Positions 9,449 through 18,163 of a stretch of 64,000 nucleotides of DNA are shown here, in pieces (positions within the stretch are counted from its first letter, which is position 1; the number at the start of each line of letters is the position of its first letter). This stretch comes from Bradyrhizobium campsiandrae. Its GTDB lineage: Bacteria; Pseudomonadota; Alphaproteobacteria; Rhizobiales; Xanthobacteraceae. The notes below the pieces were generated by a model, which saw only the letters and a list, made by a program, of their open reading frames with translations, did no database searches and had not been told where the DNA came from. The DNA is taken from contig NZ_JAANIH010000024.1 of assembly GCF_014529705.1 (NCBI RefSeq), positions 59,885 through 123,884 on the forward strand, written 5' to 3'. A program made the translations under genes and the position numbers.

Positions 9449-9504
9449 ATCCGAATGGAGCCCGGAGCCCGAGGCTCCAGCCGGTCTCCTGCGCGACGAC
9501 AACG

Positions 9505-9532
9505 AAAAGCCCCGGCGCGAAAGCCGAGGCTT
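9505..9532. terminator. stem-loop, probable terminator of the mlrC-like gene
   Basis: A 10-base stem (AAGCCCCGGC, 9507-9516, against GCCGAGGCTT, 9523-9532, one mismatch) closes a six-base loop, 60 bases after the mlrC-like stop. There is a short T run on the minus-strand side (TTTTCG) and only CTT on the plus side. It could serve both converging transcripts. Confidence 0.5.
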
Positions 9533-9650
9533 GCGATGCAGTTCGCGTACATCCGGCGAACCAATCGTCGAAGGGAAGATTAGCCGGCAAGTTTGAACGG
9601 ATGATGACGAAGCTGGCAACGGCAAGATGTCGCGGTGAGCCAGAGCCGGA

Positions 9651-9800
9651 TCATCCGGTCGCGCCGCGGAGATAGGTCTGGGCCCGTTCAAGCAGACGAT
9701 CGATCGAATCATTGGCGGTATCGAGCACCAGATGATTCCGATCCCAGGGCTCATAGTGTCGGCTGACGATGTCATTCCAGCGCCTGGCCGGTGCCCCGGC
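9651..9800 (-). pseudogene. remnant: C-terminal tail of a small P-loop kinase
   Basis: Directly behind the stop codon of the symporter gene, and in the same frame, 49 sense codons read as a protein-like tail with motifs HYEPWDRNHLVLDTAND and LLERAQTYLRG before a TGA at 9651. This resembles the C-terminus of small predicted nucleoside or zeta-type kinases, where a YEPWxR...LDT motif is common. No start codon, Walker A motif or upstream half is present, because the frame runs straight into the symporter stop. I read it as the 3' remnant of a deleted kinase gene. Chance similarity is possible because I could not run a search. Confidence 0.5.
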
Positions 9801-11366
9801 CTAGTCCCGCGGCACCGGGACCGGTTGTGCGCGTCCGAACAGGATGCGCTCCTGCAGGGCTGCGAAGGTCGCATCTGCGTTCGTTTCGGTCGTCAACAGC
9901 GAAACCACGATCGCAACCCAGAACGACAACGGCATGCAGATGATGGCCGGGTTGCGTAGCGACACGAACCACCAGGCGTTTTCCACCTGCGCCAGCGTCT
10001 TGCCGAGGACGTCGACCTGGATGGTCGGCGACAGCACGATGAGCAGCAGCGAGCTCAGCGTTCCCACCAGAATGCTGGCCACTGCGGCCGAGGTCGTGAA
10101 GCGGCGCCAGGTGATGGCGAGAACGAGCGACGGGAAGTTCGCCGCGCACGCCACCGAGAATGCAAGTCCCGCCATGAAGGCCACGTTCTGGCCTTCGAAG
10201 GCGACCCCGAGGACGACGGCAAGCACGGAGATCAGGACGGTCGCGATGCGCGCGACCTTGAGCTGCTCCGCCTCGGAGGCGGTGCCGTTGCGCACCACGT
10301 TGGTCCATACATCGTGGCACAGGGTGGCGACGCCGGACAGGGTGAGACCGGCAACGACTGCGAGCATCGTCGCGAACGCCACCGCGCAGATGAAGCCGAA
10401 GAAGGCGTTGCCGCCGACGGCGAGTGCAAGCAGCGGCGCCGCCATGTTGCCGCCACCGCCCGCCTTGGTGACCGCCTCGGGGCCGACCAGGACCATCGCG
10501 CCGAAGCCAATGATGAACACCATGAGATGGAAGAAGCCGATCAGGCCCGTGGCATAGAGGATCGACAGGCGCGCCGCCTTGGCGTCGCGCACCGTGTAAG
10601 CCCTCATCAACACATGCGGCATCGCGGCCGTCCCGAACATCAGGCCGAGGCCGAGCGAAACGGCGTCCCATTGGCCGGAGACCACCCGCGAGCCGGGCTG
10701 AAGCACCTTTGCTCCGTATTTCTGCGACGCAGCCGCAAACAGTTTCAGCGGGTTCATGTCGAAATGGGTGAGCACGAGAAAGGCAAGCAGCACGCCACCC
10801 GCCATCAGCAGCGCCGCCTTGACCACCTGCACCCAGGTGGTGGCGAGCATGCCGCCGAACAGCACGTAGACCAGCATGACGCTGCCCACGAGCACCACCG
10901 ACCATGCGTAGGACAGGCCGAACAGCAGCTTGATCAGCGATCCCGTCGCGACCATCTGCGCGATCAAATAGAACAGGATCACCGCGAGGGTTCCGACCGC
11001 CGCAGCGACCCGCACCGGCCTCTGCCGCAAACGATAGGCCACCACGTCCGCGAAAGTGAAGCGGCCGACATTGCGCAAGGGCTCGACGATCAGGAACAGG
11101 ATGATCGGCCAGCCGACCAGCCAGCCGATCGAGTAGATCATGCCGTCAAAACCGTTCGAGGTGACGATGCCGGCAATGCCGAGCAGCGCGCCGGCGCTGA
11201 GGAAGTCGCCGGCCAGGGCCCAGCCATTCTGCCAGGGCGTCACCTCGCCGCCGGCCGCGAAGAAGTGTTCGGTCGTGCGCGTGCGCCGCGCCGCCCAGTA
11301 GGTGATCAGAAGGGTGAGCGCCATGAAGGCGAAGAAGAAGCCGATCGAGATCGCATTGCTGCCCAT
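9801..11366 (-). CDS. sodium:solute symporter, ActP-like (acetate/monocarboxylate type)
   Basis: The product has 521 residues and about 13 hydrophobic helices, and belongs to the SSS family. Typical ActP features are the N-terminal segment TTEHFFAAGGEVTPWQNGWALAGDFLSAG-type block (about 31-60), TFADVVAYRLR, and FGTAAMPHVLMRAYTVRDA in the middle. It is preceded on the same strand, 9 bases away, by a DUF485 gene, the standard YjcH-ActP pairing. It would import acetate or another short carboxylate with Na+ or H+ across the inner membrane. The substrate here is open; the nearby peptidase and nitrilase genes hint at other small acids. The ORF ends with PVPRD and is followed by a kinase remnant. 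Confidence 0.9.
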   Translation of the reverse strand: MGSNAISIGFFFAFMALTLLITYWAARRTRTTEHFFAAGGEVTPWQNGWALAGDFLSAGALLGIAGIVTSNGFDGMIYSIGWLVGWPIILFLIVEPLRNVGRFTFADVVAYRLRQRPVRVAAAVGTLAVILFYLIAQMVATGSLIKLLFGLSYAWSVVLVGSVMLVYVLFGGMLATTWVQVVKAALLMAGGVLLAFLVLTHFDMNPLKLFAAASQKYGAKVLQPGSRVVSGQWDAVSLGLGLMFGTAAMPHVLMRAYTVRDAKAARLSILYATGLIGFFHLMVFIIGFGAMVLVGPEAVTKAGGGGNMAAPLLALAVGGNAFFGFICAVAFATMLAVVAGLTLSGVATLCHDVWTNVVRNGTASEAEQLKVARIATVLISVLAVVLGVAFEGQNVAFMAGLAFSVACAANFPSLVLAITWRRFTTSAAVASILVGTLSSLLLIVLSPTIQVDVLGKTLAQVENAWWFVSLRNPAIICMPLSFWVAIVVSLLTTETNADATFAALQERILFGRAQPVPVPRD

Positions 11367-11375
11367 GTCGTTCCC

Positions 11376-11669
11376 CTATCGATCAAGATCGCGCAAAGCC
11401 GGATCGAACACCCGGTTGGCCCACAGCACATAGACAAGACACAGCAGGAACGAGCTGACGATGACGAGCGGACCGAGCAGGATGCAGAGTGACAATCCCG
11501 GCGCCAGCAACTGGCCCAGCAGCGGCTTGTCGAACGCAAACAGCGCCATGAAGGTGAAATAGATGACGATCATCGCACCGCTCAGGCCGAGCGCGATCCA
11601 AAGCCTCTGCCTCGCCAGCGCTCGAGCCTCGCCCCTTGCCCTGGTTGCCGTATCACTCCGTGCGTCCAT
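11376..11669 (-). CDS. DUF485 membrane protein, symporter partner (YjcH-like)
   Basis: A 97-residue protein with two membrane helices (about 25-47 and 60-85) and a charged N-terminus. This matches DUF485 proteins, which are encoded just before ActP-type symporters and are thought to help their assembly or activity. The ATG at 11669 has GAGAA just upstream. The gap to the symporter is 9 bases, so the two are an operon. The C-terminal VFDPALRDL block is typical of the family. Confidence 0.87.
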   Translation of the reverse strand: MDARSDTATRARGEARALARQRLWIALGLSGAMIVIYFTFMALFAFDKPLLGQLLAPGLSLCILLGPLVIVSSFLLCLVYVLWANRVFDPALRDLDR

Positions 11670-11763
11670 TGCGGTTCTCGATGTTGCGTGCCGGCGGATC
11701 TGACCGGCAAACTCGGCCGCCGGCGGTTGAAGGCACCTTCCGGCCCGCCCGCAACAAAGGGAA

Positions 11764-12711
11764 CTACGGATTTTTGCAATCTGCCGTGCGCATCTGCGGC
11801 ATCGGCGCGAGTCCCAGCTGCATGTCCGGGTCGTTCTTCAACGTGTTGCGCAGAAAGGCGCGGACGGCGCGGATGCGCGGGGCGAACTGGAGATCGCTGT
11901 GCACATTCAGCCAGACCTCGCGGCTGGTCGAGGCAAGACCTGGCAGCACGGGAATGAGGTCCGGCCTGCCGGCGATAGCGAAGCTCGGCAGCAGCACGAT
12001 GCCGAGCCCGCCCGCGGCGGCGTTCATCTGCGCAATCATGCTGTTGGAGTGGAAGGCGATCCTGGGCTCCTCGATGACGTCGTCAAGCCATCGCACCGAA
12101 TCCACCTGGATCAGGTCCTCGATATAGGAGACGAACCAGTGCTGCTCGAGATCGCGCAAGCTTTCAGGCGCGCCGTGGCTGTCGAGATAGCTCCGGCTCG
12201 CGTAAAGCCCGAGGCCAAACTTGCCGATTCGCTCCGAGATCAGCCCCGGGCCTGGCGGCTGGAAGAACGACACGAACAGATCGGCTTCGCGCTTGTGGAC
12301 ATAGACCGTCTGCGCCGAGGTCACGAGCTCCACGGTCAACTGCGGCATGGTCTTGCGCAACGCGCTGAAGCGTTGCGCCAGGTACAGCGAGGCGATGCCC
12401 TCCATCGTCGCAAGCCGGACCGTGCCGGCGAGCCCTTCGGTGTCGCCGATGCTGGCCTCTTCGTGAATGGCGATGATGGCGCTCTCGACCTTCTCGGCAT
12501 GGCGCAGCAGCCGCTCGCCAATCTCGTTCAGCCTCAATCCGGTGCGGTGGCGCTCGAACACGGCCGTGCCGAGCGAGGCTTCCATCTGGGCGATGCGCCG
12601 GCTCACCGTGGAGTGATCGAGCCGCAACCGCTTGGCGGTCTGGCTGAGATTGCCGGCGCGGGCGGCGTGCAGAAAGACGCGCAAATCATCCCAGTTGAGC
12701 GTGTCGAACAT
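11764..12711 (-). CDS. LysR-family transcriptional regulator
   Basis: The 315-residue protein has an N-terminal winged helix (about 5-64) with the pattern LRVFLHAARAGNLSQTAKRL and DHSTVSRRIAQME, then a type 2 periplasmic-binding-like effector domain (about 90-300). It belongs to the sub-group with a short effector domain whose members often control catabolic genes. The start at ATG 12711 is backed by GAGGAG seven bases upstream; the 86-codon upstream extension is not coding. It is divergent from the nitrilase gene, with a dyad resembling a LysR site in between, so it most likely controls that gene and itself. The inducer is unknown. Confidence 0.93.
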   Translation of the reverse strand: MFDTLNWDDLRVFLHAARAGNLSQTAKRLRLDHSTVSRRIAQMEASLGTAVFERHRTGLRLNEIGERLLRHAEKVESAIIAIHEEASIGDTEGLAGTVRLATMEGIASLYLAQRFSALRKTMPQLTVELVTSAQTVYVHKREADLFVSFFQPPGPGLISERIGKFGLGLYASRSYLDSHGAPESLRDLEQHWFVSYIEDLIQVDSVRWLDDVIEEPRIAFHSNSMIAQMNAAAGGLGIVLLPSFAIAGRPDLIPVLPGLASTSREVWLNVHSDLQFAPRIRAVRAFLRNTLKNDPDMQLGLAPMPQMRTADCKNP

Positions 12712-12806
12712 TGCGGACTCCTCGCGAACTTCAGGCAGGGATGTGCAATTCCTGTTCCAGACTTGTCCTGCTTCGGATTTGGCGACCGATCCTCTGCAAC
12801 CGGCCT

Positions 12807-12824
12807 TGCGATAATTCCTATGCA
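12807..12824. promoter_or_regulatory. candidate LysR-type operator between regulator and nitrilase
   Basis: The sequence TGCGATA-N5-TATGCA forms a near-perfect dyad (one extra base in the left arm) and contains a T-N11-A core as LysR proteins prefer. It lies 57 bases before the nitrilase start and about 95 before the regulator start. The evidence is the dyad and its position only. Confidence 0.35.
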
Positions 12825-12880
12825 CACGATCGAATGGGCGATGATACCGGACCGGTCGATCAGAACGCCAGGAAGATCCC

Positions 12881-13939
12881 ATGCTCCCCCGTTTCAAGGC
12901 CGCCGCAATCCACGCCGCACCCGTCTTTCTCGACCGCACTGCAACCACGGAGAAGGCCATCTCGATCATCCGCGAGGCCGCCAGGGCCGGCGCGGAGCTG
13001 ATCGCCTTTCCCGAGACCTACATCCCGGCCTTTCCGGTCTGGGCCGCACTCTGGGCACCGATCGACAACCATGATTTGTTCGTTCGCATGGCCGAGCAAT
13101 CGGTCCTGATCGACGGCCCGGAGGTCGCGCGGCTGCGGGCCGAAGCACGCTCGCTCGGCGTCACCGTCTCGGTCGGCATCAGCGAACGCTCCCCGGTCAG
13201 TGCCGGCGGATTGTGGAATTCGAACCTGCTGATCGGGGACGACGGCGAGATCCTCGTGCATCACCGCAAGCTGGTGCCGACGTTTTACGAAAAGCTGGTC
13301 TGGGCCTCGGGTGACGGCGCCGGCCTCAAGGTGGCGGAGGCGCGGCTCGGCCGGATCGGATGTCTCATCTGCGGCGAGAACACCAATCCGCTCGCCCGCT
13401 TTGCCCTGATGGCCCAGGGCGAGCAGGTACACATCTCGAGCTGGCCGCCGATGTGGCCGACGCGCAGGCCGAGCGGCGGCGGCAACTTCAACAATGTCGC
13501 GGCCAACCGCATCCGCGCCAGCGCGCATTCGTTTGAGGCCAAGGCGTTCGGGATCGTCACCGCCGGATATATGGATGCGCCGATGCGGGCCTTCCTGATC
13601 GCGCGGGATCCCAGCGTCGCCGACGTGATCGACCAGACCCCGCGCGCGGCGAGCTTCTTCGTCGATCCGACAGGCGAGGCCTTCGGCGACACGTTCCAGG
13701 ACGAGGAAGGCATCGCCTACGCAGACATCGATCTCAACAAATGCGTCGAGCCGAAGCAATTCCACGACGTCGTCGGCTACTACAACCGGTTCGACATATT
13801 CGACCTGTCGATCGATCGGACGCGGCTCGTTCCGGCGAACTTTTCCGACGAGGCGGCACGGCCGCCGGCCGGCGCCGCGCTGCCACCGACCGATCACGTC
13901 AAAGTCGGAGACGGGCCGCTGTCGTCTCGCAACGCGTGA
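12881..13939 (+). CDS. nitrilase-family carbon-nitrogen hydrolase
   Basis: A 352-residue protein with the full nitrilase triad: E45 in AFPETYIP, K130 in HHRKLVPT and C164 in GCLICGENT. The GCLICGEN block and the length of about 350 residues place it in the true nitrilase/aliphatic nitrilase branch rather than among omega-amidases (about 270). Such enzymes convert R-CN to the acid and ammonia in the cytoplasm. The C-terminal HYxRFDxF-like block (GYYNRFDIFDL) is typical of that branch. It is divergent from a LysR regulator, presumably its activator. The natural substrate could be an aldoxime-derived or plant nitrile, which is an inference from the genus. Confidence 0.92.
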   Translation: MLPRFKAAAIHAAPVFLDRTATTEKAISIIREAARAGAELIAFPETYIPAFPVWAALWAPIDNHDLFVRMAEQSVLIDGPEVARLRAEARSLGVTVSVGISERSPVSAGGLWNSNLLIGDDGEILVHHRKLVPTFYEKLVWASGDGAGLKVAEARLGRIGCLICGENTNPLARFALMAQGEQVHISSWPPMWPTRRPSGGGNFNNVAANRIRASAHSFEAKAFGIVTAGYMDAPMRAFLIARDPSVADVIDQTPRAASFFVDPTGEAFGDTFQDEEGIAYADIDLNKCVEPKQFHDVVGYYNRFDIFDLSIDRTRLVPANFSDEAARPPAGAALPPTDHVKVGDGPLSSRNA

Positions 13940-13951
13940 GCCGCCATATCG

Positions 13952-14443
13952 TCAGCCGACCGGCCCCGCCGTCCAATCGTCGCCGGACAGCGGCCTGACC
14001 GTGACGTCGGGGATAACGCCGAGCTCCATGCTCGGATCGAAATGGCGCATGGTCCGCTCGTTGAGATCGATGATGCGGCCGGGTCTCAGCGGTCCGACGT
14101 CGTTGATCTTGACGATGACCTTCTTGCCGACGGCCTCGACGAGCGCGAATTTCGGTCGCGCGCCGAATTGGACGCCACCAAATTTCTGGCGCAGGCTCGT
14201 CTTGATCGCGGCAGTCCACCTCTCGGGATCGTAACGTTCGCCAGACGCTGTTTTCGGGCCGCCCTCCTCCTTGCCGGGCTTGAACGGATTATACGTGGAT
14301 GCCGCGCCGACGATCGCCCCCTCACAGGCGGCCTCCACGACGGCGCTTGATTGAACCCCACTTGCTTCACTACGGGCGACGCCGGCAGACACGGCAAGCG
14401 CAGTCAGGGCGCCGCAGATCGCGGCGCTCGAGCGGAACATCAT
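13952..14443 (-). CDS. RlpA-like double-psi beta-barrel protein, exported
   Basis: A 163-residue protein. The first 23 or so residues (MMFRSSAAICGALTALAVSA) form a signal peptide ending near SEA. The mature part contains the double-psi barrel: ASTYNPFKPGKEEGGPKTASG, then VIVKINDVGPLRPGRIIDL, as in RlpA and expansin-like domains, with the usual aspartates. RlpA proteins are septal lytic transglycosylases or cell-wall binders. The SPOR domain of classical RlpA is missing, so activity is uncertain. The start is ATG 14443, with AAGGAG six bases upstream. It converges with the nitrilase gene 12 bases away. Confidence 0.87.
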   Translation of the reverse strand: MMFRSSAAICGALTALAVSAGVARSEASGVQSSAVVEAACEGAIVGAASTYNPFKPGKEEGGPKTASGERYDPERWTAAIKTSLRQKFGGVQFGARPKFALVEAVGKKVIVKINDVGPLRPGRIIDLNERTMRHFDPSMELGVIPDVTVRPLSGDDWTAGPVG

Positions 14444-14760
14444 TCCTTCTCCTTTGATTTTTCGTCCGGTTCCCGATGCGGCAGACCATGGCAAAGCGAA
14501 CGCGTCAGCGTTTTCGGGCTTGCGCCAGTCTTTTGCGGATTCGAGCCCACCCCTGGGCTCAAGGAACCGTCGCGGGAACCAGAGCGATTCCCGCCTCGTG
14601 CTTTCGTTGTCGCCGTCTAAGACAGAGATTGAGTCAGCAGCATGACCCGTGGAGTTACGGTGTCTCGATCCCTCGCGCGCTCAGCGCTGCGTCATGTCCG
14701 TGAAAACCGCAGATGGCACGGAACTGGGGATCCGTCTGCAACGGGAGGTACGAGCCTCGC
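14444..14760. other. intergenic region, one hairpin
   Basis: These 317 bases lie between the 3' end of the acyl-CoA dehydrogenase gene and the RlpA-like gene, both on the minus strand. A perfect 7-bp hairpin (GAGCCCA, loop CCCC, TGGGCTC) lies at 14543-14560. It has no T tract on either side, so a terminator role is uncertain. No gene is visible. Confidence 0.4.
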
Positions 14761-15975
14761 TTATCCCATCACCCCGCCGTGCTTGATCAGCTCCTTGCCG
14801 ACGGCTGCGAGGTGCACCTGATCCGGTCCATCGCCGATGCGGATGAAGCGGGCATAGACATAGGCGCGCGCGAGGAACGTATCCTGCGAGACGCCAGCGG
14901 CGCCGTGGATCTGGATGGCGCGATCGATGACGCGCGCGGCCATGCTCGGCACCACGATCTTGGCGGCCGCGATCAGGTCGCGCGCGGCCTTGTTGCCGTC
15001 GCGATCCATCTTGTCGGCGGCTTGCAGCGTGAGCAGCCGCGCCTGCGCGATCTCGCAGAAGGAGTGCGCGATGTCCTCGCGCACCGAGCCCTGCTCGGCG
15101 AGCGGCTTGCCGAAGGCGACGCGCGACACCGCCCGCTGGCACATCAATTCCAGCGCGCGCTGGGCGCAGCCGATCAGCCGCATGCAATGGTGGATGCGGC
15201 CGGGGCCGAGCCGGCCCTGCGCGATCTCGAAGCCGCGCCCCTCTCCAAGCAGCATGTTCTCGGCGGGCACGCGGACATTGTCGTAGACGATCTCGGGATG
15301 GCCGACCGGGGCGTCGTCATAACCAAAGGTGAGCATGTCCCTGAGGATGCGCACGCCGGGCGTTGCTCGCGGCACCAGGATCATGGACTGCTGGCGATGA
15401 CGATCGGGATCATCGGGGGCGGTCTTGCCCATCACGATCAGGATCTCGCAATCCTCGTTCATCGCGCCCGAGGTGAACCATTTGCGGCCGTTGATGACAT
15501 AGTCGTCGCCGTCGCGCCGGATCGCACACTGGATGTTGGTGGCATCGCTGGAGGCGACCTGCGGCTCGGTCATCGAGAAGCCGGAGCGGATGCGCCCTTC
15601 CAGCAGCGGCTTCAGCCAGCGCTCCTGCTGTGCGGGCGTGCCGTAGTTCGCCAGCACCTCCATGTTGCCGACATCGGGTGCCGAGCAATTGAAAACCTCG
15701 GGCGCCCAGAGGATGCGGCCCATGATCTCCTTCACGGGCGCATATTCGAGGTTGGTCAATCCGGGACCATGCTCGCCGGAGAGAAACAGATTCCAGAGCC
15801 CCTGCTTCTGCGCCAGCCGCTTCAGGTCCTGCAGCACCGGCGGCGTCCTGTGGCGCGCGGCTTCCGGCTTCACCTGCTCGTAATAGAGCTCCTCGACCGG
15901 CTCGACATGCACGCGCATGAACTGGCGGACGCGCTCCTGCAGCTCCAGCGAACGGGCGGAGTGTTGAAAGTCCAT
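14761..15975 (-). CDS. acyl-CoA dehydrogenase
   Basis: A 404-residue flavoprotein with the three ACAD parts. The N-terminal helical domain runs to about 125. The middle beta domain contains SGFSMTEPQVASSDATN and GRKWFTSGA. The C-terminal helical domain contains GRGFEIAQGRLGPGRIHHCMR and IQIHGAAGVSQDTFLARAYVYAR. It resembles the ACAD10/11-like group rather than the short-chain enzymes. It would take two hydrogens from an acyl-CoA and pass electrons to ETF. The start ATG 15975 follows GGGAGGATC; the longer frame upstream is not coding. The gene just upstream on the same strand is a LIV-type binding protein, with a repeat hairpin between, so a joint uptake and oxidation role is possible but unproven. 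Confidence 0.93.
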   Translation of the reverse strand: MDFQHSARSLELQERVRQFMRVHVEPVEELYYEQVKPEAARHRTPPVLQDLKRLAQKQGLWNLFLSGEHGPGLTNLEYAPVKEIMGRILWAPEVFNCSAPDVGNMEVLANYGTPAQQERWLKPLLEGRIRSGFSMTEPQVASSDATNIQCAIRRDGDDYVINGRKWFTSGAMNEDCEILIVMGKTAPDDPDRHRQQSMILVPRATPGVRILRDMLTFGYDDAPVGHPEIVYDNVRVPAENMLLGEGRGFEIAQGRLGPGRIHHCMRLIGCAQRALELMCQRAVSRVAFGKPLAEQGSVREDIAHSFCEIAQARLLTLQAADKMDRDGNKAARDLIAAAKIVVPSMAARVIDRAIQIHGAAGVSQDTFLARAYVYARFIRIGDGPDQVHLAAVGKELIKHGGVMG

Positions 15976-16010
15976 CTTTGATCCTCCCGCTCGTCGACCA
16001 TGACGCCGGT

Positions 16011-16106
16011 CTCGTAGGGTGGGCAAAGCGTAGCGTGCCCACGTTTTCTCTCGATCATCTACAGATGGTGGGCACGGCGCAGGAGCGCCTTTGCCCACCC
16101 TACGAG
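16011..16106. repeat. long inverted repeat (GTAGGGTGGGCAAAG type)
   Basis: The left arm begins CTCGTAGGGTGGGCAAAGCG at 16011 and is matched by the right arm ending TTTGCCCACCCTACGAG at 16106 with one extra base. An inner pair GTGCCCAC/GTGGGCAC extends the hairpin. It lies between two genes of the same strand and looks like a dispersed bradyrhizobial palindromic element. It may affect message stability. Confidence 0.8.
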
Positions 16107-16127
16107 TCCGAATTCGCGGAGAGCCCC

Positions 16128-17339
16128 TCACGTCCCCTTGAGCAACTCGCTCGCCACGACCCAGTCGTTGCCGTCGAACTGGAGCATATAGCCGTCCTTG
16201 ATCGGGCGGAAATCCTGCGGCGTGGTGTTGAGCGTGATGCCGGGCAGCAGCAGCGACAGCGGCACGTTCTTCAGGTTCGAGGCCTGCGCCATGATGTTCT
16301 CGCGCGTCAGATCGTCCCTGCACTGCTTCAGCACCACCACCAGCGCCTCGGCGACCGTGTAGCCATAGAGCGCGGCGACGTTGTTGATGTCGGCATTGGG
16401 CAGGCGCCGCTTCATGAAGTCGATATAGGCCGACATCGCCGGGTCGTCCTTCGGCTCCGCGGTGAACGGCTTCAGCGAGCCGAGCGAGAGCACGCCCTTG
16501 CCGGCATCGAGGCCGGCCGGCGCCATCACGGTCGCCTTGTTGGCGCAGCCGCTAGCGAGGAAGCGGGTCGGCTGCCAGCCGACCTCGTGCGCCTTTCGGA
16601 TCGCCTGCGCGCAGGCGCGCGGCGTCACCGAATAGATCATGAAGACGTCGGCCTTGGTGTTGGCGAGCGTCAGCACCTGGGAATCGACGGTGGGGTCGGC
16701 GACCTCGAAGCTCGACGCCATCGCGATCGCCTTGTCGGCGTCAGCGCCGAGCGCCTCCTTCACGCCGCGAAAGTATTCCTTGCCGGCGTCGTCGTTCTGG
16801 TAGAGCACGGCGAAGCGCGCGTTCGGATTCCTGGCGCGGGCATAGGCGACATCGATCGCGGCCTCGCTGGTGTAGTTCGGCGCCCAGGGCAGCGCCATCG
16901 ACCACGGCATGTTGGCGGGATCGTTCCACTTCGAGGCCGAGCTGATCAGAAAGAGCTGCGGCACCTTGTTGGCGTTGAGATATTTTGCGATCGCCGAGCT
17001 CGGCGCCGTGCCCATGGTCGCGAAGATGAAGGCAACGCCCTCGCCCTCGACCAGCCGCCGCGCCGCCTCCATGGTTTTCGGCGGCGAAAAGGCGTCGTCG
17101 AGCGAAAGCAGGTTGAGCTTGCGGCCGCCAATGCCGCCCTTCTCGTTGATCTCGTCGAAATAGGCCGCGAGCACCCGGCCGGTGATGCCGAGCGGGGAAG
17201 CCGGCCCGCTATAGGGCATGGTGTTGCCGATCTTGATCTCGGTGTCGGTAACCCCTGGACCATAGGATTTTTGTGCGGAAGCAGGCGTGGACAGACAGGC
17301 GGCAGCGAGCGCTGCGGCCAGGGCCAAAGCGGCTTTCAT
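16128..17339 (-). CDS. ABC transporter periplasmic binding protein, LIV type
   Basis: The product has 403 residues, with a cleavable signal peptide at about 1-22 (ending PASA-QK), and a type I periplasmic binding fold of the leucine-family kind (GVTDTEIKIGNTMPYSGP at the mature start; DDAFSPPKTMEAARRLVE; VLYQNDDAGKEYF). Such proteins capture branched amino acids, amides or aromatic acids for LivHMGF-type permeases. No permease gene is adjacent, so it is an orphan that must share a transporter encoded elsewhere. The start ATG 17339 has GGGGAGAA upstream. Downstream on the same strand, past a repeat hairpin, is an acyl-CoA dehydrogenase. Confidence 0.92.
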   Translation of the reverse strand: MKAALALAAALAAACLSTPASAQKSYGPGVTDTEIKIGNTMPYSGPASPLGITGRVLAAYFDEINEKGGIGGRKLNLLSLDDAFSPPKTMEAARRLVEGEGVAFIFATMGTAPSSAIAKYLNANKVPQLFLISSASKWNDPANMPWSMALPWAPNYTSEAAIDVAYARARNPNARFAVLYQNDDAGKEYFRGVKEALGADADKAIAMASSFEVADPTVDSQVLTLANTKADVFMIYSVTPRACAQAIRKAHEVGWQPTRFLASGCANKATVMAPAGLDAGKGVLSLGSLKPFTAEPKDDPAMSAYIDFMKRRLPNADINNVAALYGYTVAEALVVVLKQCRDDLTRENIMAQASNLKNVPLSLLLPGITLNTTPQDFRPIKDGYMLQFDGNDWVVASELLKGT

Positions 17340-17485
17340 GGTTTCTCCCCGGAGCTTATCGTCCGCGCGAAGCGATCACGCGGCGCGCTGCCTTTTGCCA
17401 GCGCATCAGCTCAGCCGAGTTCCGCAACAGGGTCTTGCGTCGAGTTGCTGATGGGCCTTGCGCCGTCCCTGTCACCCAACCGTGT

Positions 17486-18061
17486 CTAACGGCGCCGCCG
17501 CAAGCTCAGGCCGAGGCTCACCCAGCCGGCGCCCGCCATGATCAGGTCGATGCCGAGGAACAGGCCGAGAATGTAGACGCTGTTGACAGGCCAGCGCGCC
17601 ACGATCAACAGGCCGAGCAGCAGCGTGATGGCGCCCGACAGCGCCACCCACACCCACGGGCTCTCGCGCTTCATGCTGAAGGCGAGAAACAGCCTGACGG
17701 CGCCGGACGCGATCAGCGATGCGCCGAGGAACAGCGTCAACAGGACTGCCGCGAACAGCGGGTTGTCGAAGGTGAGGATGCCGGCGATGACGTAGAGCAC
17801 GCCGAGCAGCACCCAGACCAGGAACTTGCCCCAGCTCTTCATCTGGAAGGCGCCGATGATCTCGGCGGCGCCCGCGACGATCATCATGGCGCCGACCACA
17901 ATCACGCTTGCGACCGTCGCCATCACCACGCTGCCGAGCGCGACGAAGCCGGCGATCAGGTAGACGATGCCAAGCGCGACGATCCAGCCCCACTTGCCAT
18001 GCAGCGCCGCGATGCCGGAGCCCAGGCCGTGATGGGAAGAGGTATCCGAAGCAGACGTCAT
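17486..18061 (-). CDS. HdeD-family membrane protein (DUF308)
   Basis: A 191-residue protein with six predicted membrane helices in three repeated pairs, as in the HdeD family. The repeats can be seen in LIAGFVALGSVVMAT, YVIAGILTFDNPLFA and LGLLIVARWPVNSV. E. coli HdeD is linked to acid resistance at high cell density; in alphaproteobacteria the role is unknown. The start ATG 18061 follows GGAGATGCGTC; an upstream in-frame codon is not used. It stands alone between the binding-protein gene and the Rieske reductase gene. Confidence 0.9.
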   Translation of the reverse strand: MTSASDTSSHHGLGSGIAALHGKWGWIVALGIVYLIAGFVALGSVVMATVASVIVVGAMMIVAGAAEIIGAFQMKSWGKFLVWVLLGVLYVIAGILTFDNPLFAAVLLTLFLGASLIASGAVRLFLAFSMKRESPWVWVALSGAITLLLGLLIVARWPVNSVYILGLFLGIDLIMAGAGWVSLGLSLRRRR

Positions 18062-18163
18062 GACGCATCTCCTGCATTTGATGCCCCAGAGCACATCCGA
18101 GGATAGCACGGCGCCAGAGCCACTGCAGCAGATCAGCCCGGCGGGCGCCGGCGTTGACGCAGA

